A model generated the notes under the pieces. The model had not been told where the DNA came from. It ran no database searches and worked only from the letters and a program-made list of their open reading frames with translations. A stretch of 64,000 nt of DNA, from NCBI RefSeq assembly GCF_004155535.1, contig NZ_RYUH01000010.1, forward strand, positions 248,001-312,000, written 5' to 3'. Origin of the DNA: Bifidobacterium pseudolongum subsp. globosum. Lineage in GTDB: Bacteria > Actinomycetota > Actinomycetes > Actinomycetales > Bifidobacteriaceae. The number at the start of each line of letters is the position of its first letter. Within the stretch, counting starts at the first letter, position 1. The position numbers and the translations under genes are program-made. Below, piece by piece: positions 33,120 through 43,527 of the stretch.

Positions 33120-33761
33120 TTACTCCTCGTCGAACCATTCCTCAACGAGGTTATCAACATAATCGAACATCTGTTCTAACGGCTGTGTCGCGTCGATGAC
33201 GACATTGGCGTACCGCAGCCGGGAGGCGTCACTCCCCTGCTCCCGCACGCGGATCCGCGCCTGCGCCTCAGACATGCCGCGCGTCTCGACGAGCCTGCGC
33301 ACACGCACTTCCTCCGGCGCCACCACGCAGGCCACGGCGTCGAACGCGAACGGTATCGTCTCCATGACTTCGCCCAGCAACGGAATGTCATGGACGATGA
33401 CGTGCCTGCGGCCATCGCCGACAAGGACGCGCTCCTTGTTTCGGGCGAGCTCATAGACCTGCGGGTGCATGATGCCATTGAGTGTGGCGACTGCGTTTTG
33501 CGGCGCATCATCCCCGAACACACGCCCGGCCAACGCGCGGCGGTCGACACCGCCCTGATCGTTCAGGATGCCGGGACCGAACGCCTCCACAAGCGGGTTG
33601 ATCGCCGGCGAGCATGGTTCCTGCAGGATATGTGCAAGGAAGTCGTAATCAATCACATCGGCGCCGTCTTGGGCCATTCTGGCCGCGACAGTGCTTTTGC
33701 CTGCGGCGATGCCGCCCGTGAGCGCGATGCGCACGAACCGTTTCCCTTCGATGGTCTGCAT
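33120..33761 (-). CDS. coaE: dephospho-CoA kinase
   Basis: A 213-residue kinase for the last step of CoA synthesis. P-loop [17 protein letters not shown] acid, and the lid with [16 protein letters not shown] are clear. CATAAGGAGG before ATG 33761. Ends eight bases before the uvrB start; the C-terminal coding part carries a LexA-type box. Order rpsA-coaE-uvrB is common in actinobacteria. Confidence 0.94.
   Translation of the reverse strand: MQTIEGKRFVRIALTGGIAAGKSTVAARMAQDGADVIDYDFLAHILQEPCSPAINPLVEAFGPGILNDQGGVDRRALAGRVFGDDAPQNAVATLNGIMHPQVYELARNKERVLVGDGRRHVIVHDIPLLGEVMETIPFAFDAVACVVAPEEVRVRRLVETRGMSEAQARIRVREQGSDASRLRYANVVIDATQPLEQMFDYVDNLVEEWFDEE
33165..33176 (-). promoter_or_regulatory. 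LexA-type SOS box for uvrB
   Basis: GAACATCTGTTC (context TCGAACATCTGTTCTA), GAAC-N4-GTTC, inside the 3' end of coaE and 54 bases upstream of the uvrB start. Confidence 0.6.
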
Positions 33762-33805
33762 GAGATGCCTCCTTATGTGCGCACACCACTCACAGGTCCC
33801 ATATG

Positions 33806-33846
33806 GCAGGAGGCGCCATGCGCGCGTTGCGCATGGCGCCTCCTGC
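33806..33846 (-). terminator. rpsA terminator
   Basis: Eighteen-base perfect stem (GCAGGAGGCGCCATGCGC on the plus strand and its complement) with loop GCGTT, between rpsA and coaE. Confidence 0.7.
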
Positions 33847-33868
33847 ATCGAAGCTAGAGCTCAGCTGC

Positions 33869-35350
33869 TCACTTCTTCTCGCTCAGCAGCTGCTCACGCA
33901 GAGCGGCCAGCTGGTCGGAATCGGCGAGCGTGCCGGTGGACTCGGTCTCGGACGAGTAGTTCGAGGTTTCCTCGACCTTCTCTTCGTTGGCCGCGTTCTG
34001 GCCGTCCTCGGCGGCCGAAGCCTCGGCGTTCTCGAGTTCCTTCGCGACGAATTCCTTGTGCTGCTCCCACAGATCGTGAGCGGCGGCGTACTGGGATTCC
34101 CATTCCTCGCGCTGCTTCTCGTAACCGGGGATCCACTCGTTGGTGTTCGGGTCGAAGCCTTCCGGATACTTGTAGTTGCCTTCCTCGTCGTACTCCGCCG
34201 GCATGCCGTAGAGTGCCGGATCGAAGTCCTCGGAGCTCGGATCAACGGAGTCGTTGGCCTGCTTGAGCGACAGCGAGATGCGGCGACGGTCGAGATCGAC
34301 GTCGATGACCTTGACGAAGACCTCTTCGCCCGGCTTGACCACGGTCTCGGGGTTCTCGACGTGGCGGTTGGCGAGCTCGGAGATGTGCACGAGGCCTTCG
34401 ATGCCGTCTTCGACGGAGATGAAGACACCGAACTGCACGATCTTGGTGACCTTGCCACGCACGATCTGGCCGGGGACGTGGGTGCGCGCAAAGCGCTGCC
34501 ACGGATCTTCCTGGGTGGCCTTGAGCGACAGCGAGATGCGCTCGCGGTCGAGATCGACGTCGAGCACCTCGACGGTGACCTTGTCGCCGACCTTGACGAC
34601 CTCGGACGGGTGGTCGATGTGCTTCCAGGACAGCTCGGAGACGTGGATCAGGCCGTCAACACCGCCCAGATCGACGAATGCGCCGAAGTTGACGATGGAG
34701 GACACCACACCTTCGCGGATCTGGCCCTTCTTGAGCTGCGAGAGGAAGGTCTCGCGCACTTCGGACTGGGTCTCCTCGAGGTACTGGCGGCGGGACAGGA
34801 CCACATTGTTGCGGTTCTTGTCGAGCTCCAGGATCTTGGCCTTGATCTTCTGGCCAATGTACGGCGACAGATCGCGGACGCGACGCATCTCGACGAGCGA
34901 GGCCGGCAGGAAGCCACGCAGACCGATGTCGACGATGAGGCCGCCCTTGACGGCTTCGATGACGGTGCCTTCGACAACGCCGTCCTCTTCCTTGATCTTC
35001 TCGATGTCGCCCCAAGCGCGCTCGTACTGTGCACGCTTCTTGGACAGGATCAGACGTCCTTCCTTGTCTTCCTTGGTGACGACAAGGGCTTCGATGGTGT
35101 CGCCGACCTTGACGACCTCATCCGGATCGACGTCCTTCTTGATGGAAAGCTCACGGGAGGGGATGACACCCTCGGTCTTGTAGCCGATGTCCAGGAGGAC
35201 TTCGTCGCGATCGACCTTGACGACGGTGCCTTCAACCAGATCACCATCGCTGAAGTTCTTGATGGTGGAATCGACTGCCTTGATGAAGTCGTCGACGGTG
35301 CCGATGTCGTTGATGGCGACCTTTTCGACTTCTGTATTGTTCTGTGCCAT
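33869..35350 (-). CDS. rpsA: 30S ribosomal protein S1
   Basis: A 493-residue protein with four S1 RNA-binding domains at about 35-105, 120-185, 205-275 and 290-360 (VVSSIVNFGAFVDLGGVDGL and VTKIVQFGVFISVEDGIEGL show the motif). Four domains, not six, is usual in actinobacteria. The last 130 residues are acidic and low-complexity, with DFDPALYGMPAEYDEEGNYKYPE (actinobacterial S1 tail) and a Glu/Ser-rich end. It delivers mRNA to the 30S subunit. Confidence 0.95.
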   Translation of the reverse strand: MAQNNTEVEKVAINDIGTVDDFIKAVDSTIKNFSDGDLVEGTVVKVDRDEVLLDIGYKTEGVIPSRELSIKKDVDPDEVVKVGDTIEALVVTKEDKEGRLILSKKRAQYERAWGDIEKIKEEDGVVEGTVIEAVKGGLIVDIGLRGFLPASLVEMRRVRDLSPYIGQKIKAKILELDKNRNNVVLSRRQYLEETQSEVRETFLSQLKKGQIREGVVSSIVNFGAFVDLGGVDGLIHVSELSWKHIDHPSEVVKVGDKVTVEVLDVDLDRERISLSLKATQEDPWQRFARTHVPGQIVRGKVTKIVQFGVFISVEDGIEGLVHISELANRHVENPETVVKPGEEVFVKVIDVDLDRRRISLSLKQANDSVDPSSEDFDPALYGMPAEYDEEGNYKYPEGFDPNTNEWIPGYEKQREEWESQYAAAHDLWEQHKEFVAKELENAEASAAEDGQNAANEEKVEETSNYSSETESTGTLADSDQLAALREQLLSEKK

Positions 35351-35492
35351 TAATGTGGTTCTTACAAATAGTTGGATGGATAGGTTCGTTCTTCAGTTAT
35401 GCGTCAGGCCGGCCTTTCAGTCAGCCAATCACCTATACTAACCGCAACCATGCCCAAATCATTCCATGGATTTCGGGCGTGTCGCGGGTGCT

Positions 35493-36377
35493 TCAGGCAA
35501 GCCCGGCCCAGCGCTCCGCGGCCTCGACCACGTTGCGCAGCAGCATGGCCCGGGTCATCGGCCCCACCCCGCCTGGATTGGGGGTGTATGCGCCGGCCAC
35601 ATCGTAACAGCCGTGATCCACGTCACCCTTGATGCGCATGCGGCCCGTCTGGTCGTCATAAACCCGCGAGACACCCACATCGACGAGCACCGCACCGGGC
35701 TTGACGTCTTCGGGTGTGACAAACCCCGCCTTGCCCACCGCCGCGACCACCACATCCGCCGAACGGATGTGGGAGGCCACGTCCCGCGTGCCGGTATGGC
35801 ACAGCGTGACGGTGGCATCCACTTCGCGCCGCGTGAGCATCAGGCCGATGGTACGGCCAATCGTGATGCCACGCCCCAGCACGCACACCTCCTTGCCATG
35901 CAGGTCCACGCCGTAATGGTCGAGCAGCTCAATCACACCACGGGGCGTGCACGGCAGTGGCGTGGTCAAAGGTCCGCTCGTATGCAGCACGAGTTCGCCG
36001 AGATTGAACGGGTGCATGCCATCGGCGTCCTTGGCCGGGTCGATCGCATCGATGACGGCATTGGCGTCAATGCCCTGCGGCAGCGGCAACTGCACAATAT
36101 ATCCAGTGCATGCGGGATCGGCGTTGAGCGCGCCGACGACGTCGAGCAGCTCCTCCTGCGTGGTGTCCGCCGGCAAATCGTGCCTGATCGAGGCGATGCC
36201 GATTTCCTCGCAATCCTTGTGCTTGCCGGCAACGTATTTGACCGAGCCCGCGTCTTCGCCCACAAGCACCGTGCCGAGCCCGGGAACCACGCCATGGGCG
36301 CGCAGACGCTGTACACGCTCAGCCAAATCGGCCTTCACTTGCGCCGCCACCGCTTTGCCGTCGAGTATGATTGCCAT
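35493..36377 (-). CDS. folD: methylenetetrahydrofolate dehydrogenase/cyclohydrolase
   Basis: A 294-residue bifunctional enzyme interconverting 5,10-methylene- and 10-formyl-THF. Motifs: [14 protein letters not shown] with the catalytic Lys, [25 protein letters not shown] (NADP site, with the Ser of GRSxxVGxP replaced by ITIG) and [17 protein letters not shown] upstream of ATG 36377. Divergent from the metal-binding lipoprotein gene. A longer frame upstream overlaps that promoter and is not used. Confidence 0.94.
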   Translation of the reverse strand: MAIILDGKAVAAQVKADLAERVQRLRAHGVVPGLGTVLVGEDAGSVKYVAGKHKDCEEIGIASIRHDLPADTTQEELLDVVGALNADPACTGYIVQLPLPQGIDANAVIDAIDPAKDADGMHPFNLGELVLHTSGPLTTPLPCTPRGVIELLDHYGVDLHGKEVCVLGRGITIGRTIGLMLTRREVDATVTLCHTGTRDVASHIRSADVVVAAVGKAGFVTPEDVKPGAVLVDVGVSRVYDDQTGRMRIKGDVDHGCYDVAGAYTPNPGGVGPMTRAMLLRNVVEAAERWAGLA

Positions 36378-36501
36378 GAGAAAAGCACCTTTCCTGTTCG
36401 ATTCGCTTCGCCATATCGTAGGACGTGGGGAGCCCGCGCCGCCGTGCCGTCTCATGATGGTGCGGCATACGGGATGCATCGCATCAACGGAGGACAACAC
36501 C

Positions 36502-37530
36502 ATGACGCACACACGATTCCATTCACGCATCCGCATGGCCATGGGAGCGCTGTGCGCCATGGCCATGGTGCTGGCGGCAGCCGCCTGCAGCTTCAACCCG
36601 CAGCCTGAGCACCCCACTGCGAGTGCGTCGCAGACCACCACAGGCCCCATCACGCTCGTCGCCTCCCTCAACCAATGGGGGTCGCTTGCCGCCGCGATCG
36701 GCGGTGATGACGTGAAGGTGACGTCGATCCTCTCCTCGACCACGGTCGACGCCCATGACTTCGAACCCACGGCGCAGGATGTGAAGGCGTTGCACAACGC
36801 CGATGTGGCGCTCGTCAACGGCGCCGGCTACGACACCTGGGCGAGCAAGAACATGGCGTCGTCCACAACGTGCATCTCCGTGAGCGACATCGTGGGCGCC
36901 ATGGATGGCGACAACCCCCACCTGTGGTTCTCACGCGACGCCCGCTTCGCCATCGCGAGCGAACTGGCCGACACGTTCAGCCGCCTGCGTCCGGACGAGA
37001 AGAAGACGTTCTCGAAGAACCTCAAAGCATGGCAGACGCGTGAAGACACGCTGGAACGCCATATCCACGAGTTCAGCAAGGCGCATCCGGATACGACGTA
37101 CGCCGCCACCGAGGACGTGGCGTATTACCTCATGAGCGACATGGGGTTCGAGGACCGCACGCCGCAGGGGTACACGCAGGCGATGATGAACGACGCCGAG
37201 CCCACCGCCGCGGACATGCGCGATTTCAAGGCATTGCTCGCCGACGATGGTGTGGACCTGTTCATCAACGGCGCACAGACCGCCACCGAACTGACCGACG
37301 GCCTTGTCAAGGACGCCCGGAACGCGAAGATTCCGGTGCAGACCGTCACCGAGCAGATGCCCAGCAATTACAAGACCCTTACCGACTGGATCGAGGTGCT
37401 CTTCACACAGATCACCGAAAAAGTCGATCCGTCGTTCGTCCCCTCGGCTGAGGATGATGAGTCCGCATCGAGCGAGAACCCCAGCCCGCAGGCGAGCACG
37501 GACACCAGTTCACCTGCGGACGCCGACTGA
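36502..37530 (+). CDS. metal ABC transporter substrate-binding lipoprotein (cluster A-I)
   Basis: A 342-residue precursor, ACGGAGGAC nine bases before ATG 36502. Signal peptide ends in lipobox LAAAAC (C29). Metal ligands by family alignment: H85 (DAHDFEPT), H140 (NPHLWF), E204 (ATEDVAYY) and E284 (TVTEQMP). His-His-Glu plus acid is nearer to Mn-binding PsaA/MntA than to Zn-binding ZnuA, and there is no His-rich loop. The C-terminus is Ser/Asp-rich. First gene of a three-gene ABC operon with ATPase and permease. Confidence 0.9.
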   Translation: MTHTRFHSRIRMAMGALCAMAMVLAAAACSFNPQPEHPTASASQTTTGPITLVASLNQWGSLAAAIGGDDVKVTSILSSTTVDAHDFEPTAQDVKALHNADVALVNGAGYDTWASKNMASSTTCISVSDIVGAMDGDNPHLWFSRDARFAIASELADTFSRLRPDEKKTFSKNLKAWQTREDTLERHIHEFSKAHPDTTYAATEDVAYYLMSDMGFEDRTPQGYTQAMMNDAEPTAADMRDFKALLADDGVDLFINGAQTATELTDGLVKDARNAKIPVQTVTEQMPSNYKTLTDWIEVLFTQITEKVDPSFVPSAEDDESASSENPSPQASTDTSSPADAD

Positions 37531-37570
37531 GCGGCGCCGAGACGTACACACTGCACGCAAAGGAGCACTG

Positions 37571-38452
37571 ATGGAACAGACGCGCACGCGCGTCACCGCG
37601 GACGATCCATGCATCGTCTGCACCGACGCCGCGATCCGCCGCGGTGACACCACCATATGGAGCCATGGCACCTTCGCCATCCCCCGCGGCACCGTGACCG
37701 CGGTCGTCGGCACGAACGGCGCCGGCAAGACGACGCTGCTCAACGCCGAACTGGGGTTGATCCCACTGTCGCATGGCAGCATGCGCGTGCTTGGCGGAGC
37801 GCCGGGCACGAACAACGCGCGCATCGGCTATGTGCCGCAAAGCTATACGTCAGACATCGACTCGAGCCTGACCGCCGAACAATCCGTGCTTTTGGGGTTG
37901 ACCGGCACCCGGTTCGGCATCCACCCTGTCACGCGGGCGCAGCGGGCGAAGACGCGTGAGGCCATGGAGTTCACCGGCATCGCCGACAAAGCGAAACTGC
38001 GCCTGTCCGAACTGTCGGGGGGCCTGCGCCAACGTGTCGCCATCGCCCAGGCTCTCGTGAGCGATCCCGAACTGTTGATGCTCGACGAACCGCTCGCCAA
38101 CCTCGACTTGGCGAGCCAACGCGCCACGGTGCGCATCCTCGCGCAGCTCAATTCCGAGCTCGGCATGACGATCCAGATCGTCGCCCATGACCTCAACATG
38201 CTGCTGCCCATCCTGGATGGTGCAGTGTACCTGCTTGATGGGCACCCGCATTACGCCCGCCTCGACCAGGTGCTCGACTCCGATCTGCTCACCCACCTGT
38301 ACGGCACGACGGTGCAGGTCGTGACCACCCCGCAGGGCGACATGTTCGTGACTCCGGCGCTCACCAGGCCGGATGCTTCCGCCGACACGCACCGCACCGA
38401 TGAAGTCGCGCAATTCCATCACCATGAATACGACCACGACCGCGCACAGTAG
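37571..38452 (+). CDS. metal ABC transporter ATP-binding protein
   Basis: A 293-residue ATPase with AAAGGAGC before ATG 37571. Walker A GTNGAGKTT, signature LSGGLRQR, Walker B LLMLDEPLANLD and switch His (VAHDLNML). The C-terminus has a His-rich end (FHHHEYDHD) that could bind metal. It powers the adjacent permease. Confidence 0.93.
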   Translation: MEQTRTRVTADDPCIVCTDAAIRRGDTTIWSHGTFAIPRGTVTAVVGTNGAGKTTLLNAELGLIPLSHGSMRVLGGAPGTNNARIGYVPQSYTSDIDSSLTAEQSVLLGLTGTRFGIHPVTRAQRAKTREAMEFTGIADKAKLRLSELSGGLRQRVAIAQALVSDPELLMLDEPLANLDLASQRATVRILAQLNSELGMTIQIVAHDLNMLLPILDGAVYLLDGHPHYARLDQVLDSDLLTHLYGTTVQVVTTPQGDMFVTPALTRPDASADTHRTDEVAQFHHHEYDHDRAQ

Positions 38453-38468
38453 ACGGTAGAAAGACCTT

Positions 38469-39311
38469 GTGCACATGAATTCACTCACCTACGACCCGCA
38501 GTGGGTCTCGACCATCACGTCCCCCTTCATGCTCAACGCGTTCATCGCCGGGCTGTGCATCGCGCTCGCCGCCGGCGTGGTGGGGTATTTCACCATCGCA
38601 CGCAATTCGACGTTCGCGGCGCACGCCTTGGCGCACATCGGCCTGCCCGGCGCCACGGGGGCGGTGCTGCTGGGGCTTCCCGTCTCGTTCGGCATGGGCG
38701 CGTTCGCGCTTGGCGGCGCCTTGGTGATCGCGGCCCTGGGCAAACGCGCCTCGCAACGCGAGATCGCCACAGGGACCGTGCTCGCCTTCGCCACCGGCCT
38801 TGGCCTGTTCTTCGCCCGTATGTCCAGCTCCGCCTCACAGCAGTTCCAATCCATCCTGTTCGGATCCATCCTCACGGTCACCCCAGGTCAGATCATCGGA
38901 TTCGCGGTATTCGATGTGGTGCTGCTGGCCGTGCTTGCCGTCACGTACCGCCCCCTGCTGTTCAGTTCGCTTGACGAGCAGGTGGCCCAGGCGAAGGGCG
39001 TGCCGATCGGACTGATGAATGTGCTGTTCATGGCGGTGCTCGCCGGGGTGATCACGATCGCCGTGCCGGCTGTGGGTACGTTGCTTATCTTCGCGCTTGT
39101 GGTGACCCCCGCCGCCACCGCCACGATGGTCACGACCACGCCGATGCGCGCGATTGTCGTCTCCACCGCCCTGTGCCTCGTGTCGATCTGGGGTGGACTG
39201 GTGCTGTCGGCGATGTTCCCCGCTCCCCCGAGCTTCATCATCGTCGCGCTCTCCACACTGTTCTGGGGCATTGCGAAAGGCATCGAGGCGGCGCGCCACC
39301 GCACGACGTGA
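38469..39311 (+). CDS. metal ABC transporter permease (ABC-3 family)
   Basis: A 280-residue protein with about eight membrane helices (MLNAFIAGLCIALAAGVVGYF, RNSTFAAHALAHIGLPG, VGTLLIFALVVTPAATA), the ZnuB/MntB pattern. GTG 38469 or ATG 38475 are both possible; AGAAAGACC fits GTG better. Completes the operon with the lipoprotein and ATPase. Confidence 0.93.
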   Translation: MHMNSLTYDPQWVSTITSPFMLNAFIAGLCIALAAGVVGYFTIARNSTFAAHALAHIGLPGATGAVLLGLPVSFGMGAFALGGALVIAALGKRASQREIATGTVLAFATGLGLFFARMSSSASQQFQSILFGSILTVTPGQIIGFAVFDVVLLAVLAVTYRPLLFSSLDEQVAQAKGVPIGLMNVLFMAVLAGVITIAVPAVGTLLIFALVVTPAATATMVTTTPMRAIVVSTALCLVSIWGGLVLSAMFPAPPSFIIVALSTLFWGIAKGIEAARHRTT

Positions 39312-39326
39312 GTTGCAGGCGCGTCT

Positions 39327-39812
39327 CTACCGCACTTCGACGAGCGCGGTGGCCGTGGCGGCGATGCCTTCGCCGCGGCCGGTGAAGCCCATGCCATCGG
39401 TCGTGGTGGCGGTCAGTGAGACCTGACATCCGCAGATCGCGGACAGCTGCGCTTCGGCTTGGGCACGCCGGGGTCCAAGTTTTGGCCGGTTGCCGATGAC
39501 ACACACGGCGATGCTGCACGGGACGCACCGATGGTCGTGTAGATGTTCCATCGTACGGGTGAGCATCGCGGTACCGCTCATGCCAGCGCCTTGAGACGAT
39601 TCTCCCACACCGAACAATGTGCCGATGTCACCCAGATGGGCCGCAGAGAGCAGCGCGTCGATCATGGCGTGCACCACCACGTCACCATCGGAATCACCTT
39701 CGATTCCGTTGCCGCTCCACGCAAGGGTTGCGAGCATAAGGGGCCGGGGATCACGCTCGTCGGCGAACCGATGCGCGTCGAACCCCTGCCCCATGCGCAA
39801 CGATTCGTTCAC
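39327..39812 (-). CDS. ispF: 2-C-methyl-D-erythritol 2,4-cyclodiphosphate synthase
   Basis: A 161-residue MEP-pathway enzyme. Zn ligands in GFDAHRF (D-x-H), GDSDGDVVVHAM with the His, and the substrate loop TTTDGMGFTGRGEGIA. Overlaps the CarD gene stop by four bases, as in other actinobacteria where carD and ispDF are linked. Confidence 0.93.
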   Translation of the reverse strand: MNESLRMGQGFDAHRFADERDPRPLMLATLAWSGNGIEGDSDGDVVVHAMIDALLSAAHLGDIGTLFGVGESSQGAGMSGTAMLTRTMEHLHDHRCVPCSIAVCVIGNRPKLGPRRAQAEAQLSAICGCQVSLTATTTDGMGFTGRGEGIAATATALVEVR

Positions 39813-40405
39813 TTCTTCTTCGACTTCTTGTTTTCGGACTCCAGACGGGCCAACGTGTCGGCGGCGGCCTCTTCAGGGGCCTGCGTGTGATGGTCCTCGT
39901 CGCCCGGCTGCGGCTCGGAGTAGCCGAGGTTGACGTCGAGCAGACGCTGCGCCTCTTCCTCCTCGAGTTTCTCCGACAGGGCGATCTCGGATGTCAGAAT
40001 GCTGCGGGCCTTGGTGAGCATACGCTTTTCGCCCGCGGAAAGACCATGTTCGTCCACGTCTCGCTGCGCGAGGTCACGCACAACCTCGGCGATCTTGTTC
40101 ACGTCGCCGGTCGAGATCTTCTCGACGTTCAGCTTGTAGCGACGCGACCAGTTCATCTCTTTCTCGATGATCGGCGTGCGCAGAATCTCGAAGACCTTCG
40201 CCACCTCGTCACCGTCGACAATGTCGCGCACGCCGACCTTCTTGACGTTGTCCACCGGCACGAAGATCTCCAGATCGTCGCTTGACAAGACCGAAAGCTT
40301 GAGGTACTCACGGGTCACACCCTTGACCGTTCGTTCGGTCACGGCTTGGACCTTCGCCGCACCGTGACGTGGATACACGACCATGTCGCCGACCTTGTAA
40401 CCCAT
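39809..40405 (-). CDS. carD: CarD-family RNA polymerase-binding regulator
   Basis: A 198-residue protein with CGGAGG before ATG 40405. N-terminal Tudor-like RID (KVGDMVVYPRHGAAKVQ) that binds the beta subunit, then the helical DNA-binding domain with MNWSRRYKLN including the Trp that supports the open promoter complex. The C-terminus is acidic and disordered. Raises rRNA transcription in mycobacteria. An upstream ATG twelve codons earlier lacks a ribosome site. Confidence 0.93.
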   Translation of the reverse strand: MGYKVGDMVVYPRHGAAKVQAVTERTVKGVTREYLKLSVLSSDDLEIFVPVDNVKKVGVRDIVDGDEVAKVFEILRTPIIEKEMNWSRRYKLNVEKISTGDVNKIAEVVRDLAQRDVDEHGLSAGEKRMLTKARSILTSEIALSEKLEEEEAQRLLDVNLGYSEPQPGDEDHHTQAPEEAAADTLARLESENKKSKKK

Positions 40406-40486
40406 GAATCCTCCGTGAGAATAACCATAAAACCCGAACAATTATGGCACTTTCGGTGGACTTGTGAAGTTTTGTTGAAAAAACAG

Positions 40487-40536
40487 GCGTAATTTACGCA
40501 AAACGCGCTCCATGAGCGCCGCGACTGGCTTATTCT
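40487..40536 (+). promoter_or_regulatory. glgB promoter region
   Basis: A 13-base palindrome GCGTAA-T-TTACGC (40487-40499) and a -10-like TATTCT (40531-40536) six bases from ATG, with no ribosome site, suggesting a leaderless message under a palindrome-binding regulator. Confidence 0.45.
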
Positions 40537-40542
40537 CGTTAC

Positions 40543-42795
40543 ATGACTAACAATACATTTGATATTCAGGCCATCGTCCCAGTCAACGACGATCAGCTGG
40601 ACGCAGTGAGCCATGCTGCCTTCTACAACCCCCACGAAATCCTCGGTGGGCATCTCGGCTCCGGCCAGTACGAGGGCACGTGCACCATCCGTGTACTGCG
40701 CCCGAAGGCCCAGTCGGTGACGATCGTCACCAAGGACGGTGAGACGCAGGCCCAGCCGGAGCACAACGGTGTCTTCGTCGCCGTTGTGCCGGCCGTGAAG
40801 ACCGACAACGGCTACAGTGTTCCCGACTACCGCATCCGCACCGTCGCAGAAGATGGCACGACGAGCACGCAGGACGACCCCTACCGCTATCTGCCCACAG
40901 TGGGCGACATGGACCTCTACCTGTTCGGCGAGGGGCGCCATGAACGCCTGTGGGAGGCGATGGGCGCACACGTGAAGCGCTACGACGACGCCATGGGTTC
41001 CGCGGACGGCACCGAAGGCGGACAGGTCGTCGGCACTGCATTCACCGTCTGGGCGCCGAACGCCCACGCCGTGCGTGTGGTCGGCGATTTCAACAATTGG
41101 GACGGCACCACCCACGCCATGCGCGAACTCGGTTCCTCGGGCGTCTGGGAGCTCTTCGTGCCGGGCGTGCAGGCCGGTGAGATCTACAAGTACCACATCC
41201 TCAACGCTTACAACAATTGGGAGATGAAGGCCGATCCGATGGAACGCTCGCATGAGATTCCACCGCGCACCGGCTCGATCGTGGTGGAATCGTCGCACAC
41301 CTGGGATGATGACGAGTGGATGTCCAAGCGCGCGGCCACCGATCCGCACGAGGGTCCGATGAGCATCTACGAGGTGCACGCCAACAGCTGGCGTTCCGAC
41401 GTGCATGACTACCGTGAGCTCGCCGACGAACTCGTGCCGTACGTGCTCAAGCTCGGGTACACCCATGTGGAGTTCATGCCGCTTGAGGAATACCCGTACT
41501 CCGGATCGTGGGGCTATCAGGTCACCGGCTATTATGCGGTGGATTCCCGTCTCGGCGGCCCCGACGACTTCAAGTACCTGGTGGACAAGTTCCATCAGGC
41601 GGGCATCGGCATCATCATGGACTGGGTGCCGGCGCACTTCCCCAAGGACGCCTTCGCGCTCGGCCGTTTCGATGGCACCCCGCTGTATGAGGACCCGGAC
41701 CCGACGCGTGGCGAGCACCCGGACTGGGGCACCTACATCTTCAATTTCGGCCGCCGTGAGGTGCGCAACTTCCTCGTGGCGGACGCCTGCTTCTGGCTCG
41801 ACGAATACCACATCGACGGCCTGCGCGTGGATGCGGTGTCGTCCATGCTGTACCTCGACTACAGCCGCGAACCGGGCCAATGGCACCCGAACAAGTTCGG
41901 TGGCCGCGAGAACCTCGAGGCGATCGACTTCATCAAGGAGGCCAATGCCACGGCGTACAAGAACAACCCCGGCATCGTCATGATCGCCGAGGAATCGACC
42001 GCGTACCCGGGCGTGACGGCCCCGACCGACCAAGGCGGCCTGGGTTATGGCCTCAAGTGGAACATGGGCTGGATGCACGACACGCTCGAATACCTGCATG
42101 AACAGCCGATCAACCGCAAGTGGCACCACGACGAGATCACCTTCTCGATGGTCTACGCCTATTCGGAGCATTATGTGCTGCCGATCAGCCACGATGAGGT
42201 CGTCTACGGCAAGGGCTCGCTCTTCGGCAAGATGCCGGGCGATGATTGGCAGCGGTACGCCGGCGTGCGCGCATTGTTCGCGTACCAGTGGGCACACCCG
42301 GGCAAGAACCTGTCGTTCATGGGCAATGAACTGGCACAGTATGGCGAATGGGACTACAACAGCCAGCTGGATTGGAACTGCCTGAACTGGCCGGACCACC
42401 GTGGCGTACAGGATCTGGTATGCGACCTCAACAAGCTGTATGTGCAGTCGCCAGCCCTGTGGAGCCAGGACTTCACCCCCGATGGCTTCCAGTGGCTCAC
42501 GAGTGACGACAGCGACCACAATGTGCTGAGCTTCATGCGCATCGGCAAGAACGGCGAGCAGATGGTGGTCGTGGTGAACTTCTCGGGAACCGCCTGGCAG
42601 GAATACCAGGTGCCGCTGCCGCAGGGCGGCCGTTGGCGTGAGGTACTCACCACGGATGACAAGAAATACGGCGGTTCCGATATCCACAACACCGACATCG
42701 AAGCCAACGCGGGCGCGTACCACTCACGTGATTGGTCCACTCGTATCACTGTTCCGGCGCTGGGAGCCGTATTCCTGGTTCCGGACAACCAATGA
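40543..42795 (+). CDS. glgB: 1,4-alpha-glucan branching enzyme
   Basis: A 750-residue GH13_9 enzyme making alpha-1,6 branches in glycogen. N-terminal extension domain, CBM48 ([20 protein letters not shown]), and the barrel: DWVPAHFP, nucleophile in [11 protein letters not shown], acid/base in [10 protein letters not shown], and [14 protein letters not shown]-terminal beta domain at the end. Full length. Divergent from carD. Confidence 0.95.
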   Translation: MTNNTFDIQAIVPVNDDQLDAVSHAAFYNPHEILGGHLGSGQYEGTCTIRVLRPKAQSVTIVTKDGETQAQPEHNGVFVAVVPAVKTDNGYSVPDYRIRTVAEDGTTSTQDDPYRYLPTVGDMDLYLFGEGRHERLWEAMGAHVKRYDDAMGSADGTEGGQVVGTAFTVWAPNAHAVRVVGDFNNWDGTTHAMRELGSSGVWELFVPGVQAGEIYKYHILNAYNNWEMKADPMERSHEIPPRTGSIVVESSHTWDDDEWMSKRAATDPHEGPMSIYEVHANSWRSDVHDYRELADELVPYVLKLGYTHVEFMPLEEYPYSGSWGYQVTGYYAVDSRLGGPDDFKYLVDKFHQAGIGIIMDWVPAHFPKDAFALGRFDGTPLYEDPDPTRGEHPDWGTYIFNFGRREVRNFLVADACFWLDEYHIDGLRVDAVSSMLYLDYSREPGQWHPNKFGGRENLEAIDFIKEANATAYKNNPGIVMIAEESTAYPGVTAPTDQGGLGYGLKWNMGWMHDTLEYLHEQPINRKWHHDEITFSMVYAYSEHYVLPISHDEVVYGKGSLFGKMPGDDWQRYAGVRALFAYQWAHPGKNLSFMGNELAQYGEWDYNSQLDWNCLNWPDHRGVQDLVCDLNKLYVQSPALWSQDFTPDGFQWLTSDDSDHNVLSFMRIGKNGEQMVVVVNFSGTAWQEYQVPLPQGGRWREVLTTDDKKYGGSDIHNTDIEANAGAYHSRDWSTRITVPALGAVFLVPDNQ

Positions 42796-42813
42796 GAGTA
42801 AGGACCAGAAGTC

Positions 42814-43527
42814 ATGGCTTCCAAAAATGACAAACCTTCGCATACCGTCCTGGTCGTCGAAGACGAGCCGACACTCGCCTCGTCGATCGCTCAGCGGCTT
42901 TCGTCTGAAGGATGGGATGTGCGTGTGGCACAGGATGGCATCAGCGCCATTCGCGCGGCGGCGCAGGTGCACCCCGACCTCGTCGTCATGGATGTGATGC
43001 TCCCGGGCATCGACGGCGTCGAGGCCACCAAGCGCATCGTGGCGCACCGCCCGGTGCCTGTGCTCATGCTCACCGCGCGTGACGAGGAGACCGATGTCAT
43101 CATCGGCCTGAGCGCCGGTGCGGACGATTACATGACCAAGCCGTTTTCGATGCGTGAGCTGCTGGCGCGCTGCAAGGCGCTGTTGCGCCGTGTGGAACGC
43201 GCCAAAGTGATCGCCAAGAACAGCGAGGACGCGAAGATCCTCGATTTCGGCTCGATTGTAATCGACCCGGCCACACGCCGTGTGACGCTCAACGACGAAG
43301 CCGTGCATCTGACCCCGACCGAATTCGACCTGCTCACGACCTTGGCGCGCAAGCCGAAGTCCGTGCTGACGCGCGAGCAGCTGCTCGAAGAGGTCTGGGA
43401 CTGGGTCGACGCCTCCGGTACCCGCACTGTCGATTCGCATGTCAAGGCCCTGCGCCACAAGCTGGGTTCCAACACGATCAGGACCGTGCATGGGGTCGGC
43501 TACGCGTTTGAACCGCCGGAGCAGTGA
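42814..43527 (+). CDS. OmpR/PhoB-family response regulator
   Basis: A 237-residue regulator. Receiver domain: E16-D17, phospho-acceptor D60 (VVMDVMLPG), T in LTARDE, K in MTKPF. C-terminal winged helix (LTPTEFDLLTTLARKPKSVLTREQL, TRTVDSHVKALRHKL). 18 bases after glgB and fused by a TGATG overlap to a sensor kinase. Most like MtrA/RegX3 types; target genes unknown. Confidence 0.92.
   Translation: MASKNDKPSHTVLVVEDEPTLASSIAQRLSSEGWDVRVAQDGISAIRAAAQVHPDLVVMDVMLPGIDGVEATKRIVAHRPVPVLMLTARDEETDVIIGLSAGADDYMTKPFSMRELLARCKALLRRVERAKVIAKNSEDAKILDFGSIVIDPATRRVTLNDEAVHLTPTEFDLLTTLARKPKSVLTREQLLEEVWDWVDASGTRTVDSHVKALRHKLGSNTIRTVHGVGYAFEPPEQ

Noticed and set aside
29806..33162. Plus-strand frame of 1118 codons
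   Set aside because: Fully antisense to terC-type and uvrB genes; it mirrors their GC-rich third positions and contains no domain.
33803..35353. Plus-strand frame of 516 codons
   Set aside because: Antisense to rpsA, a clear S1 gene with four domains.
40339..42723. Minus-strand frame of 794 codons
   Set aside because: Antisense to glgB; shadow of its codon bias.
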